Source: Bombyx mori
Taxonomy: Eukaryota; Arthropoda; Insecta; Lepidoptera; Bombycidae
Length of the DNA stretch: 64,000 nt
Direction of reading: 5' to 3'
NCBI RefSeq assembly: GCF_030269925.1
Contig: NC_085131.1
Location: 11,083,501 to 11,147,500 of the forward strand
Shown here: one piece after another, positions 43,691-55,130 of the stretch
How the letters are laid out: each line of letters starts with the position of its first letter
Position numbering within the stretch: position 1 is the stretch's first letter
Notes under the pieces: model-generated
The model's input: the letters and a program-made list of their open reading frames with translations, nothing else
What the model was told of the DNA's origin: nothing
The model's database searches: none
Program-made: the position numbers and the translations under genes

Positions 43691-44531
43691 ATACTTATAT
43701 GTTTCTAAATCATGACATATAGATATAAAATATTTAAAATTATGTACTAATGAATAGAAATTAAGATATATTTAAGAAACAATTTTGTTTCATCTAAATT
43801 AATGCTATAATTTTAAATCTGGGATTTTAAAATTTTAATTAATTACTAACTAGACTTAATTCGATGTGGTCATAATTTTACTATTTTAACAAAGTATAGC
43901 TATAATTTTTGTGTAATTTTACTAGCATTACAACAGACGTAGCCGTTCAAATAAAAAAAACTGTGGATGACAGTTTTCTTATTCTAATCTGAGGCTCCAA
44001 TTTTTGTTTATGATGAAATTGTTCACTGAAGAACCAAATTGCTCTCTACAACACTGACAATACTCACATAAATAAAAAAATTGGATACAGTAATGTTAGA
44101 TCTCTTTTGACGTATCTACTCAATACTCATTGTATGCTCTCCGAATAAGAATAACATTGTCACAACCTTTTTCCATGTCATTTTCAAAATAATTTATAAT
44201 TAAGTTAATATTATTTAAAATAGATTTTTTCACTGTAGGCAAATAAGTAAAAAACTCATACTCTACTGAAGGTAAGTAGTCACCATCGGCCATGGACATA
44301 AGCAAGCACAGTGAAGTCACTCATTTTTTTATATTTTTTATATCGTAATTATCATATTTTATTATAAAAAGTACCTGTGAAATGACATATTTGATAGTTA
44401 AGCTAAAGATTATTGAAAATCTCAATATTTCTATTCTTATAGTTTTAACACAAAACATACCGAGAGGTGAAAAGTTATTTGGTTCAAGCGACATTTTTCT
44501 TTGTAATTAAAGGTCTGTTTTATTTGTTACT
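43691..44531. other. 3' flank of the sororin-like gene, no other feature
   Basis: AT-rich. It includes AATAAA-like signals near the stop codon and a 66-codon ORF of no recognisable type (44120-44320, minus). Confidence 0.45.
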
Positions 44532-44757
44532 AGCGACCCGGTCTCGCTTCGCTTCGGACATATTAAATTTTATTATTAATAGCGATTATTGTCGTACAGC
44601 GGGTGACGCCGCGGGGCGAAGCTAGTCTAAAAAAGTATCCTAAGTTACTTCTTATATTATCAGCTACCTATTAGTGAAAGTCCCGTCAAGATCGGTCCAG
44701 CCGTTCCAGAGATTAAGCGGAACAAACAGACAGACAGACAAAAATTGTAAAAAATGT
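44532..44757 (-). mobile_element. Helitron-like fragment
   Basis: ACTAGCGACCCGGTCTCGC at the left edge is the reverse of a Helitron-type 3' end (GGGTCGCTAGT). An internal GGGCGAAGCTAGT near 44615-44627 suggests two overlapping copies. It ends in the CAGACAGACAGACAAAAATTG region. Confidence 0.5.
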
Positions 44758-45028
44758 TATTTTGGTGTATGCACCGTATAATTATTTGCGTAATTACTGG
44801 TGGTAGGACCTCTTGTGAGTCCGCACGGGTAGGTACCACCACCTTGCCTATTCTGCCATGAAGCAGTAATGCGTTTCGGTTTGAAGGGTGGGGCAGCCGT
44901 TGTAACTATACTTGAGACCTTAGAACTTAAATCTCAATGTGTGTGGCGCATTGATGTTTGTAGATGTCTATGGATTCCAGTAACCACTTAACACCAGGTG
45001 GGCTGTGAGCTTGTCCACATATCAAGGC
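44758..45028 (+). mobile_element. Bm1-type SINE
   Basis: Starts inside the SINE body (ATAATTATTTGCGTAATTAC), so it is longer than most copies here but lacks the tRNA head. It continues to ACATATCAAGGCATAATAAT and is followed by a short (AT)n run at about 45030-45052. Confidence 0.85.
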
Positions 45029-45374
45029 ATAATAATATATATATATATATATATTCATTAGTAAAAAGCGATTATTTCAATATTACAAACAGACACTCCA
45101 ATGTTATTTATATGTATTTTTAGTTTAGTATCAACAATTCAATTTAATTTACTCCATTCAAATAGCTGAAGAAGTTTTCTTGTTTTGATATTTTTTCCAA
45201 AGCTTAAACTTTGAATGGTTCTCCTGTAAAGTTGCAAAATGTCGCTTAAACCAAATAGCCTTTGACCCAGCGATATAATTATACTATCGCAATTGTGTAT
45301 TAATATATTTTTTCAATTTTATTCTCGAATTACTTGTGTGTGAATTTTGTATTGTTTTTATTTTATAATAAACA

Positions 45375-45590
45375 CTAGCGACCCGCCCTCGCCTCGCTTC
45401 GGAAACTGTAATTTATTATTGATTTCTCCACTATTTAATGGATGTTATTATACATATAAACCTTACTCTTCAATCACTCTATCTATTAAAAAAACCGCAT
45501 CAAAATCAGTTGCGTAGTTTTAGAGATTTAAGCATACATAGGGATATAGGGACAGAGAAAGCGACTTTGTTTTATACTATGTAGTGATTA
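45375..45590 (-). mobile_element. Helitron-like fragment
   Basis: CACTAGCGACCCGCCCTCGC start, then AAATCAGTTGCGTAGTTTTAG and a right edge near ATACTATGTAGTGAT. It is of the same type as 44532-44757 but separately inserted. Confidence 0.5.
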
Positions 45591-45857
45591 TAGAAAAAAA
45601 AAATCTAACACGCTTTACGGAAGATGGTGCAGATGCGACTTGTCATGTGCGGGTATTGATCTTTTAAATTTTACATAATAGATTTCACATATTTTCTAAA
45701 TAAAACATCATGAATGTAAATAAAAACAAATTATGTTAAGACACAACTGGTTGTAATTTAATTTTATAGTATGTATGTAATTTTAACGAATTATAAATCA
45801 TTTTATTTAATGTTTTTATTTATTTATTTTACCTATGTATGTAAATGTTAAAGTGTC

Positions 45858-46020
45858 ACCACCCTGCTTATTTTTATCACAGAGCAATCTTGCATTCCAC
45901 TTTGAAGGGTAGGAGTCGTAGGAGACTGTATCTCATTTAGAATCTTATGTCTCAAAGTGAACAGTGGCATCGTTTGAGATACGTAAACTTAACATCAAGA
46001 GGACTGTGAGTTCGTTTGAG
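45858..46020 (+). mobile_element. Degenerate Bm1-type SINE
   Basis: TCACCACCCTGCTTATTTT, TTGCATTCCACTTTGAAGGG and CTTATGTCTCAAAG keep the Bm1 order. It lies just before a well-preserved copy. Confidence 0.5.
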
Positions 46021-46044
46021 TTCAAAACGACATGCCTGTTTCTG

Positions 46045-46292
46045 CCTTACTGGTGGTAGGACCTCTTGTGAGTCCGCACGGGTAGGTACCACCACCCTGC
46101 CTATTTCTGCCGTGAAGCAATAATGCGTTTCGTTTTGAACTGTGGGGCAGCCGTTGTAACTATACTGAGACCTTAGAACTTATATCTCAAGGTGGGTGGC
46201 GCATTTACGTTGTAGATGTCTATGGGCTCCAGTAATCACTTAACACCAGGTGGGTTGTGAGCTCGTTCACCCACCTAAGCAATAAAAAAAAA
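46045..46292 (+). mobile_element. Bm1-type SINE, 5'-truncated
   Basis: CTTACTGGTGGTAGGACCTC to CTAAGCAATAAAAAAAAAG, close to the consensus of the other copies. Confidence 0.85.
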
Positions 46293-46369
46293 GAATCGTA
46301 TATTGAAGATTAACGTGTTAGTATGCAGAGCATTTTGAACTGGAATATGGAGACTTGTATTTTACGGTT

Positions 46370-46785
46370 TGTTTTTTCCTACCTAGGCTGGTAACTTTGA
46401 GGGATGGATCCGTTAACCGTTGCATTAGACGCCTTTAGCTCTAACACTAGGAGCAGGTTTAGGGACCCCGGTAACCGTACTCGTCGAACTCGGCAAAGAG
46501 TTCAACGTGCAACCTAACCTTAACATCAGCCCGCTGAGTTTCTCGCCGGATCTTCTCAGCGGGTCGCGATTCCGATGCGGCAGTAGATTCATTCGCGAAG
46601 CAGTTACTCTTGAGTTGTTAGGTCTCCTTTGGAGGCGCTTGGGTAGCTGTTAGCAAATCCCACGTGTGACGTGAGAAATGACGTTGTGATCCCTCCTGGC
46701 TGAGGCTTTGCTCGTCCACCTGTCCTGGTGAAACTGGAAAGGCCTCCGATCCACCAGTAATACATCAATCATAAAAAAGGGTTAT
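46370..46785 (+). mobile_element. Family D repeat (LINE 3' end), longest copy
   Basis: Runs from TTTTTTCCTACCTAGGCTG through GACGCCTTTAGCTCTAAC, CAGCCCGCTGAGTTTCTC and GTCCTGGTGAAACTGG to ATCATAAAAAAGG. The A-rich right edge implies plus orientation. It resembles copies at 12283 and 58733. Confidence 0.6.
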
Positions 46786-46792
46786 GCTAGCG

Positions 46793-46885
46793 TAACCGAG
46801 AAAGTAGGTGAGCTCACGGGGCTCTAACCTGCTGACGTTGCTAACACTAGTCCTAGCAAGAGCAGTCACTTCCGAACCTATTAGA
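46793..46885 (-). mobile_element. Family C LINE tail fragment
   Basis: TAGGTGAGCTCACGGGGCTC and GCTAACACTAGTCCTAGCAA without the T-tract. Confidence 0.5.
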
Positions 46886-47981
46886 TACTATTAGCCAATT
46901 TAGTTAAACTAGAGGTCCCGCAGTAGTCGAAATTCGACTATAATTAATTGGAATTGTAAGCTTGTACACTATTATGATTGTTCTTTATACTTCTATAATC
47001 ACAAATTTCGCCAAGACTACACTATAAAAAATATTAACAAAGACAAACAATATTTAATCTATTCTCAATTTGGCAACAGACGTCAAGAACAAAAGATTGA
47101 CAATAAATAGTATACATGCGTGTGTGCGTCAAATACATGGTATGTAGTGTGTGTAATGTTTTCTTTATTGATTTAATGTATCTTTTATGCATTATTTAAA
47201 AAAGATATTAGCATTGTGCACTTCTCTATATTCTCTATAAGTATGGAAAATTTCATACTCCTCCGTCCGCGCAATTTTCGTAAAATGGGATACAAAGTTT
47301 TTGCTTCACGTATTAATATATACCTAGATCCATTATTATCGGTATTAATTTAACTAAAACTCCTTGTAGTTTAACTTTGATTGTCAATACAAATAATTTT
47401 AGTATCATTAAGGACGTTCATTTTACTATTAAGTTTGAAGCCAACAGTATCTAATACTTAACTTCTTTCACTGGAAACAACATCTAAATGAAATGACGTA
47501 GTAATTTTTGTTGAGATGTCATAGCTGTAGTGCGGCTATTGGCTACTAGAGGGCACTAGTGACTAGATATGAAGGCACAATTTTCAAAAACCGTAGTTCA
47601 ATTAAAATATTGTGTTGATTTAAGTGAATATGAATGAAACACTCAAATTTGAACAGATAAGTGTTTTCAGTTGTTTTGCTCTTTTCATAGTGGAAGACCG
47701 GATCACAAAGTATTTTAAGGCGCAGGTGTCACACTCCCTACAACTGCTATCTTCTATTTGCCGTCAACCTGCTTCATTAATTAATTAAGCCTCACAGAGC
47801 AGGCTCGATCCGGTCAGTCGATCTCACTGACCACCCTCCGTATAGCCAGGTTTCTTAATCTGCGGTATAAATCGTTCCAAAAAACGTCTCGCATTCACAA
47901 GTCATCGATAAAGCTTAATATACGAATTTATACAACTAGATATTGTTAAGTGGCAGAAAGAATAAATGTACCGAAAGATAT
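46886..47981. other. No recognised feature
   Basis: AT-rich, apparently unique sequence with no coding signature, repeat boundary or RNA gene that I can defend. Confidence 0.45.
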
Positions 47982-48217
47982 TGTTATGCCGGTAAGAGCA
48001 AAGCCATATATCGTGCCGCTGACCTCTGGTGCGAATATCTTCTGCCGTGACTTTCGGCAAAACTTGCATTATTTATGCCACTTCTGACACCAAATTGTTA
48101 CGGGATAAACAATGCCAGTTTTACCGATGGACACGGCAGAAGGTATTCACACCAGAGGTCAGCGGCGGCAGTAACTGAGGATGAAGTTACTGTTACCCCG
48201 AACCCCAGGGCGCAACA
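47982..48217. mobile_element. Small foldback element, LTR-like ends
   Basis: 236 bp, beginning TGTTATGCCGG and ending GCGCAACA, flanked by ATAT at 47978-47981 and 48218-48221. CGCTGACCTCTGGTG ... TCTTCTGCCGTG in the left half is repeated inverted in the right half for about 60 bp. The ends (TGTT ... AACA), and a start resembling the solo LTR at 19911, suggest two LTRs joined tail-to-tail with most of the element lost. The origin is inferred. Confidence 0.65.
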
Positions 48218-48298
48218 ATATAAACATACCCGTGTCCCTTAGTGTAAAAAGTAGACTAAAATCTTCGGGATGTTGGTGTTAGCCTTTACGTTTTAAAT

Positions 48299-48521
48299 TA
48301 TTTTTTTCCTACCTATGGTGATAGCCTTGAGAGGCTTTAGGTATCAGCGTTACCCTAGCGTGTAGGTCAGCTCTCGGGGCGCAAACCGGAGGTTGACTGG
48401 CCCTGGCAAGAGCAGTGCTTCGCAGAATCTACCGCCGGATCGGAAACGCGACCTACTGAGAAGATTCAACGAGAAACTCAGTGGGCTGTGTCTATGGGTT
48501 CATTTACTCGCCGAGCCCTTC
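48299..48521 (-). mobile_element. Family C LINE 3' end, left part
   Basis: A T-tract, then CCTACCTATGGTGATAGCC to CCGAGCCCTTC. It is cut at 48521 by the 8-kb composite element and resumes at 56561. TTC (48519-48521 and 56561-56563) is duplicated. Confidence 0.85.
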
Positions 48522-49286
48522 TAGTCTAGTCGACAAGTTAAAAATGGTGTTAATTCGACATACTACTGCTAAAATTATGTGGTTTAGCTCATTCGATTCG
48601 GAATAATGTCTAGACCATTGTGCTAAAAAATTGAATTAGCACATAAAAAATTCCAAAAGTTATTAACAATTAAACACCTTCAAAAAATAGCGTTTCGTTT
48701 ATGGCTTATTGTCCGTAAACTATAAATATTTTCGAAATTTGAAAAAAAGATCCTTAAAGAGGAGGAAATTTAGTAAAAAAAAGTTCCAACTCCCGGAACT
48801 GTAGCTCCATTATTTATAATTTTAATTTAACGCTGAAAATAGCCCGCCGCGCGCCATTGTTAGGTTGCGCGCACGGCCTCGAAAGCGAGTACGTCACTTA
48901 AAAAATTTATTTTCAAGTACTTAAAGTTAATTGAAAAATCTAAAAAAATTATTGCATAATCTAAACACTTTAGAAAATTTATTCCCGTTGGAATTTTTTA
49001 TAAAAACATATTTTTCAATATTCTAGACGATTGTTAATTAAGAAAAATTTTTCCAATTTCCATCATCCTTCTAAACTAAAAAAATGTTTAAATAATTACC
49101 TTCAAATTATTTCGCTTCGTGGACCTCTTCTTATAAATATATTAAACAAGATTGCGTCGTCTAAGTTATGAAATTGTTAATATTTTGTTAATAATAATTT
49201 TTTTAAGTTAACAAAAAAGAAAAAGCACAATTATGTTGTAAAGAATTTTTTTTTCTTTATTTACTATTATATTTTCGTTTTTATGT
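48522..49286 (+). repeat. Left arm of the large palindrome
   Basis: Matches the reverse complement of 55796-56560, with scattered differences (for example, TTTATTTTCAAGTACTT against TTTTTTTTCAAGTACTT). It includes the GC-rich island CCCGCCGCGCGCCATTG in an otherwise AT-rich arm. Confidence 0.92.
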
Positions 49287-49317
49287 CAATAAAAGACATA
49301 TTTTAATAAAATATATA

Positions 49318-49993
49318 TGTCGCCGCAACGATTTTTAGAAACTTGATTTTAAGTTTATTCATTATAAAATTATTGTTTAAATTATTTAATGACGATTTGT
49401 TGATTTGTGAACAATGTCGCAATGTCAATGTCGTTAATAATTAGGCGATGTTTTACTACGAGGCCGAATTCCTTTAACTACTTCCATTTTTGTTAAAATG
49501 GTGGTAGTCACATTTATTGTGATTGGTCAAATCTAAGACATGAATTACTTTCGCTGATAGATTATTTTAGTGCTAATATTTTAAAATCAATTGTAATAAA
49601 ATCAAATCAATTTAACAAAGTAAAACTGCATCGATTACCTTAATAATTATTTTGTAAAAATATTGTGGGTAACTCTAAATGTTATGGTGTTGAACAAATG
49701 GTATAAAAAGGGAGTGACCTGCGTCACACCGGCACTGTTGCTCCAGCTCTCGGAAAGGAAACATTGTGAGTACAATTTATGTCGGTTTGCATTTAAAAAT
49801 GTTTAACTAGGTAATTCTTGTGAGTTCAAAATTAAAAGTTGTGAAATAATTATGACTTACTTCTCATTAGTAAAATTCATTTGCATACCTTCCTTCCAAG
49901 CCACGATTTAGTGGTTTGTATTTCATGTAAATTACATACGTTGAAATCACTTCTTCCCTTTTATTTACACCCATAACCTTATTTTATTCGACA
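49318..49993 (+). repeat. 5' LTR
   Basis: 676 bp, TG...CA ends. A core promoter is suggested by GGTATAAAAAGGGAG (about 49699-49713), followed by GCACTGTTGCTCC. It matches the second LTR over its whole length as far as I can see. Confidence 0.93.
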
Positions 49994-50069
49994 TCAGAAG
50001 TGAGACACGAATTCCTTTTTCTGCTCGTAAAATTTTCTATTTCAGTACTTTTCAAGTTGACCTACAGCA

Positions 50070-50267
50070 ATGGAAGAACGGAACATACCCGTGGCATCGG
50101 GCTCGCCACCACGCACCACGCGCGGATGGGGCGATCCTGAACAAAGTACATCTGTCAACATATCACTGCTGCTACAACAGCGTGGCGCTAACGTTCTACC
50201 GCTACTAGAACAGCGTAGTGGTAACGTACCACCTAAATTGTATCTTAATTATGCAATGCATGAGTGA
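50070..50267 (+). CDS. Gag-like N-terminal fragment of the gypsy-type element
   Basis: A 65-codon ORF 77 bp after the 5' LTR, where gag should start (M-E-E-R-N-I-P-V-A-S-G-S). It contains two related repeats, L-L-L-Q-Q-R-G-A-N-V and L-L-E-Q-R-S-G-N-V. There is no zinc knuckle or capsid motif, and the frame ends early, so it is probably a truncated gag. Confidence 0.45.
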   Translation: MEERNIPVASGSPPRTTRGWGDPEQSTSVNISLLLQQRGANVLPLLEQRSGNVPPKLYLNYAMHE

Positions 50268-51559
50268 AAACCTTTCAAAGGGATCTGATAAGGTTAAAAT
50301 CTGACGTATTTCTACCCTGCATATGACCCAGACGGAAATGTTGAGTTCGGGAGTGGTATAATCATATTTCTTTAGCCAAGACCAATTACGCGACTGTGAT
50401 ATTCATATGAAAGTAACTAGTTTACTGAAAGTTCGGGCTAAAATGTGGGCTGATAACTAGCTTGTCACAACGTCCACGTGAGATGAACTACGCCAAAATA
50501 TCATTGCTACATTTAAAACCTGAAAGCTGTTATTCAGGGAACATAATTATGACCATACAAAAAACATCGTGGAATTTCTTTCACAATCACGGATCCTCTG
50601 GAGGCGTGTGACCAGAGATAAACTCAATGATAGTGACTCTGTAGATGCAGTGATAGGAACTATTAGTAACGAACGCCTTCGGCACTGCTTACTCGGTACC
50701 AGAATTAATATCCGTTGCTTCCTATATTCGTAGTACTAAACTTCCTAATTTCATTCTCATCCACCTCTTAAGCGCTTAAAATACTACATAACCGAATGCC
50801 TCATTTGCAGTTTTTGTAAAAAAAAAAAAAAAAAACGCATATTCTAGTCATGTAGTCATGGCTGTCGGTATAAAAGTACGGTAGTAGATTCCGATAAACG
50901 GCCAAACGAAAAAGTATTTCTACGGCACCGGCGTTATTATCTAGACCGAGCGATAAATTTTGTCATACGTTCGACACCTGCTATCGCCGAGAAAAGCAAA
51001 TTACTTCATACGTTAATTTTATTTCAAAGAACTAATGTAATTAAAATACTATGCGCATGAGGGTAAATGACATAATTATTGATACAGCCTTTGACAGCAG
51101 AACAGAATATTGTTATGAGTGATCTACTGCGAATTACCGGGTAAACGATATACGGTTAATTACCTACGTGGAATGGGTCCCTCTTCGGTAGTGTCTACTA
51201 ATATGTTAAAAACAGTGTATTATTGACGACATAAATGTTGAGATTAAGTCTTATCTTACCGGATCACGAATTGACTTTAATGTGTTAATAAGTGCAAATT
51301 TAACATTAATTATGCAGAACGGGAGTAGCTGTAGTTGTAACTGAGCAAAGCGTACGTTTGTTTTCTCAACCCTGTGTCGTGCACATGCAATCGAAAGCCG
51401 GTTTGTTTGAAAATTTGAATAGTGATCTAAATAATGAATCAGATTAATTAATTAATAACGTTACTCAATAAATATTCCGCTATTTTTACACGTGGTTCCG
51501 CAGTAATCACCTTACTCTAGCCCAATCATACTTGTGAAAAAGAAAAAAGAAAAAAAAAA

Positions 51560-52345
51560 AAATGGTGATGATCGCATGTGCGTCGACTATCGCGAGCTTA
51601 ATGCAAATAGATTCATGATCATTATCCCCTCCTTTTAATTGCTAATCAGATCAACCAATTAGCAGGTGGTCTATACTATAGTTCACTCTATATGGCATCG
51701 GGCTTCCGCCAGAAGTCCTGGTAGTGCGGTTCAAGTTCATAATGATAGTGTAGCTCAAATGTGTACGGATCAAATTCATAAGTCATGATTTTGGCATGTG
51801 GTCTTCAATACCTAGAGAGAATACTAATAACATTACGCGATTCAGGATTTTCCATTAACATCGATAAATGCCTCTTCGTTAAAGGATCGATTGAGTATCT
51901 CGGTAATGTAATCAAAAACGGACAAATCGTTACTGAAGGCCCCGATACAGACTAATATTAAAAAACAAATTCGCCAATTTAACGGCCTTGCGGAGTATTT
52001 TCGTCGTTTTAAGCTCTGATTTCACGCGTACTATAGCTCCCTTATAGTCTTTCAAATGGCAATGGACTCACGTACATAAACAGGCTCGTCAGATCATTAT
52101 TCACCATTTAACTTCTCACCGGTCCTCACAATATTTCAAGTAGGCTCCCTTATAGTCTTTCAAATGGCAATGGACTCACGTACATAAACAGGCTCGTCAG
52201 ATCATTATTCACCATTTAACTTCTCACCGGTCCTCACAATATTTCAAGTAGGTGAACCCATAGAACTATTTACTGATTCAAGCAGCATCGGATTTGAAGC
52301 GATTTTAGTTCAGATTATTAACAAGTCACCATGTGGTGGTCTACT
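51560..52345 (+). pseudogene. Gypsy reverse transcriptase/RNase H remnant
   Basis: Across shifting plus frames: D-D-R-M-C-V-D-Y-R-E-L-N-A near 51570, then I-D-Q-L-A-G-G near 51650, F-N-I-D-K-C-L-F near 51860, Q-F-N-G-L-A-E-Y-F-R-R-F near 51975 and F-T-D-S-S-S-I-G-F near 52270. These are Ty3/gypsy RT and early RNase H motifs in the right order, but the central active-site box and large parts between are missing. Confidence 0.75.
52036..52251 (+). repeat. 108-bp tandem duplication in pol
   Basis: GCTCCCTTATAGTCTTTC ... CAATATTTCAAGTAG occurs twice (52036-52143 and 52144-52251), apparently without change. 108 bp is 36 codons, so the duplication by itself would not shift the frame. Confidence 0.9.
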
Positions 52346-52469
52346 TTAGTATGCATACAACAGACATAGAAATTAGGCTGTAGTTACGAGCTATAAAACA
52401 TTTTCGGCGTTTTCTTTATGGGTGCCAATTGAAAGCAATTCCGGATAGCAACAAAAGAGACCTATTGCC

Positions 52470-53655
52470 TCTCATTCAAAGGTGGTGGTGGCCTTTCTTC
52501 AAAATTTCGAGTTTGAAATTGAATATAGGATGGGCGAGCGGATGCAGCACACGGATTTCCTAAGCAGAAACCCGAACCCATTGACAGTCAATTTCATTTC
52601 CAGAAACTTGGATTGGCTAAATATTGAACAACGAGCCAACTGTGATCTATTATGATCTATTATAGATGCTCTGCACAGTGGTCAGGATACCAATTCGAAG
52701 ATAATATCCTTAAATTTAAGAGTAGAGATGTCTTGGGTGCAATGAAACTAATTGTTGTACCAAAGTCGTTTCTGTGGAGCCTTATTAATACCAATCATAC
52801 TGCTCTTAAACATTTAGGGGAAGAAAACTCTTCATAAAACTAAGGAAGATTATTATTATTTTTCGATAAAATGAGCTCCACTGTTATAGAGTTGGTAGAT
52901 AATTGCATGATATAAGACATCAAACATCCGGAGCTACTCAGGTACAGTTGCACCTTATATCGAAGCCAACCCTTCCGTTTGAAGGAATACACAGACATTA
53001 CGGGTAAGCTGGGGACTCCTAATGAGCAGGAGTACGTAGTAGTAGACTCATTCACCAAATATGTTTTGCTCCGTAAATATGTTTTGCTCCGTTACACCGA
53101 TGACAAGTCAACATAGCACTCTTCCAGCTTTAACGCAAACTGTTCACCTGTTTGGAGCCCCGAGGCAGATCGTCGTTGATGAAGGACGAGAATTTTTAGG
53201 CGACTTTAAAACTTAATGTTAATCTTTTGGTATTGAATTACATTCTATAGCACCAGGCGTAAGCAGAGCTTAACGGCCAGATAGAGCGGGTGATTGCAAC
53301 ATTAAAAAATTGCCTCATCATAAAATGATTACGAGACACCAGAATGGCACACGGCGTTAGAAAATTTTCAGCTAGCTTTAAACTGTACTGTCCACAGATT
53401 CCAACAAGTGTGCCTTACGAAGTTTACAGGATTTTAGAAAATGACCGCTACCTTGTGAAAAAGGTAATGGGGCATCGTGGGCGACCACACAAGTCACGCA
53501 TGAACAATTGTGTTGTGCACCACTACCCGGCTGTGGTGATCGGACGACCGTGTCGCCGCTACATGCAGCACCGAATGTTGATCCCTCCCGTAACGCGGCA
53601 ACATCGCACCAGCCAGCTGATGCCGTACTCTTGCGGTGTCCAGCGCGTCCCATAG
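52470..53655 (+). pseudogene. Gypsy RNase H end and integrase remnant
   Basis: D-F-L-S-R-N-P-N-P near 52560, Y-V-V-V-D-S-F-T-K-Y near 53035, F-G-A-P-R-Q-I-V-V-D-E-G near 53155, N-G-Q-I-E-R-V-I-A-T near 53275, and a final open piece (53344-53655) with Y-R-I-L-E-N-D-R-Y-L-V-K-K and H-R-G-R-P. This is the order of integrase core and C-terminal domain. Frameshifts and stops separate the segments. Confidence 0.75.
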
Positions 53656-53756
53656 ATCGCCAGACTATTAGGAGATGAGTATTAATACTACCCACTTTTC
53701 TTATTTCAACTATCATTTAATGAAAAATTATTAATAATAATTACTGGTGATAGGTG

Positions 53757-53999
53757 CTTACTGGTGGTAGGACCTCTTGTGAGTCCGCGCGGGTGGGAGC
53801 CACCACCCTGCTTATTTCTGCCGTGAAGCAGTATGCGTTTTGGTGTGAGGGGTGGGGCAGCCGTTATAACTATACTTGAGACCTTGGAACTTGTATCTCA
53901 AGGTGGGTGGCACTTTTACGTTGTGGATATCTGTGGGCTCCAGTAACCGCTTAACACCGGGTGGACTGTGAGTTCTTTCACCCATCTAAGCAACAAATC
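53757..53999 (+). mobile_element. Bm1-type SINE inside the gypsy-type element
   Basis: CTTACTGGTGGTAGGACCTC to CATCTAAGCAACAAATC. It sits between the integrase remnant and the tandem repeats, so it entered this element or its ancestor. Confidence 0.85.
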
Positions 54000-54044
54000 T
54001 GTTTACGAACCGTAGTAAAGGTCGAAAAGCAAGGTAATGTAAGT

Positions 54045-54400
54045 GTGCTATTGACGCGTATAGATGTTCAATAAGCAAAAAAAAAAAGTGCTATTGACAC
54101 GCAGAGTTGTTCAATAAGCCAAAAAAAAAAAAGTGCTATTGACACGCAGAGTTGTTCAATAAGCCAAAAAAAAAAAAGTGCTATTGACACGCAGAGTTGT
54201 TCAATAAGCCAAAAAAAAAAAAAAAAAGTGCTATTGACACGCAGAGTTGTTCAATAAGCCAAAAAAAAAAAAAAAAAGTGCTATTGACACGCAGTTGTTC
54301 AATAAGCCAAATCAAAAGATGCTATTGACGTGTGGAGCCGTTCAATAAGCCAAAACAAAAGATGCTATTGACGTATGGAAGCGTTCAATAAGCCAATGTC
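54045..54400. repeat. Tandem repeat array, unit about 48 bp
   Basis: About seven units of GTGCTATTGACACGCAGAG, TTGTTCAATAAGCC and an A-run of variable length. The last two units are diverged (GATGCTATTGACGT). Confidence 0.9.
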
Positions 54401-54790
54401 CTGTCCTGAAAGAATTATAGTCCCCTGTGTACCACGGCGTACGAGACCGCCCAGAGCACAGCATCGACCCTTCACTCATTCCTTTAGGGCCCCTGTGTTC
54501 AGCAGCATCAACCCATCACCGCCCTATCCTTTCCTAAGCCGTTAAATAAGGCAAAAAAAAAAAAAAAGAGAAAATCAAAAGATGCTATTGACGTGTGGAG
54601 CCGTTCAATAAGCCAAAACAAAAGATGCTATTGACGTATGGAAGCGTTCAATAAGCCAATGTCCTGTCCTGAAAGAATTATAGTCCCCTGTGTACCACGG
54701 CGTACGAGACCGCCCAGAGCACAGCATCGACCCTTCACTCATTCCTTTAGGGCCCCTGTGTTTAGCAGCATCGACCCATCACCACCATAT
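54309..54790. repeat. Direct duplication of about 210 bp
   Basis: AAAAGATGCTATTGACGTGTG ... TCCTTTAGGGCCCCTGTGTT occurs at about 54309-54515 and 54577-54785 with a few differences. An A-rich spacer separates the copies. Confidence 0.85.
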
Positions 54791-54848
54791 CCTTTCCAAT
54801 TACGATAACATAATAATATGCTAGTGCTGTTGTCATGTGGAATGAACA

Positions 54849-55130
54849 GTGCAAAGATTATACGCGATGGTTAAGTGAACTGTGGAAGTTCTTGACCTCA
54901 GTTATTACAGGACATACCAGAAGCAATGCAGAGCACGCGTCGCGCATCAGTATGGCCGTGTCGCCGCAACGATTTTTAGAAACTTGATTATGCAAAGATT
55001 ATGCGCAATGGTTAAGTGAACTGTGGAAGTTCTTGACCTCAGTTATTACAGGACATACCAGAAGCGATGCAGAGCACGCATCGCGCATCAGTATGGCCGT
55101 GTCGCCGCAACGATTTTTAGAAACTTGATT
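54849..55130. repeat. Duplication across the internal/3' LTR junction
   Basis: GCAAAGATTATACGCGATGG ... GTATGGCCG plus the first 30 or so bases of the LTR occurs twice, with period about 139 bp; the second copy runs into the true 3' LTR at 55100. A short false LTR start therefore lies at about 54961-54990. Confidence 0.88.

Noticed and set aside
44120..44320. Short ORF in the sororin 3' flank as a gene
   Set aside because: Lacks any conserved motif and sits in AT-rich flank.
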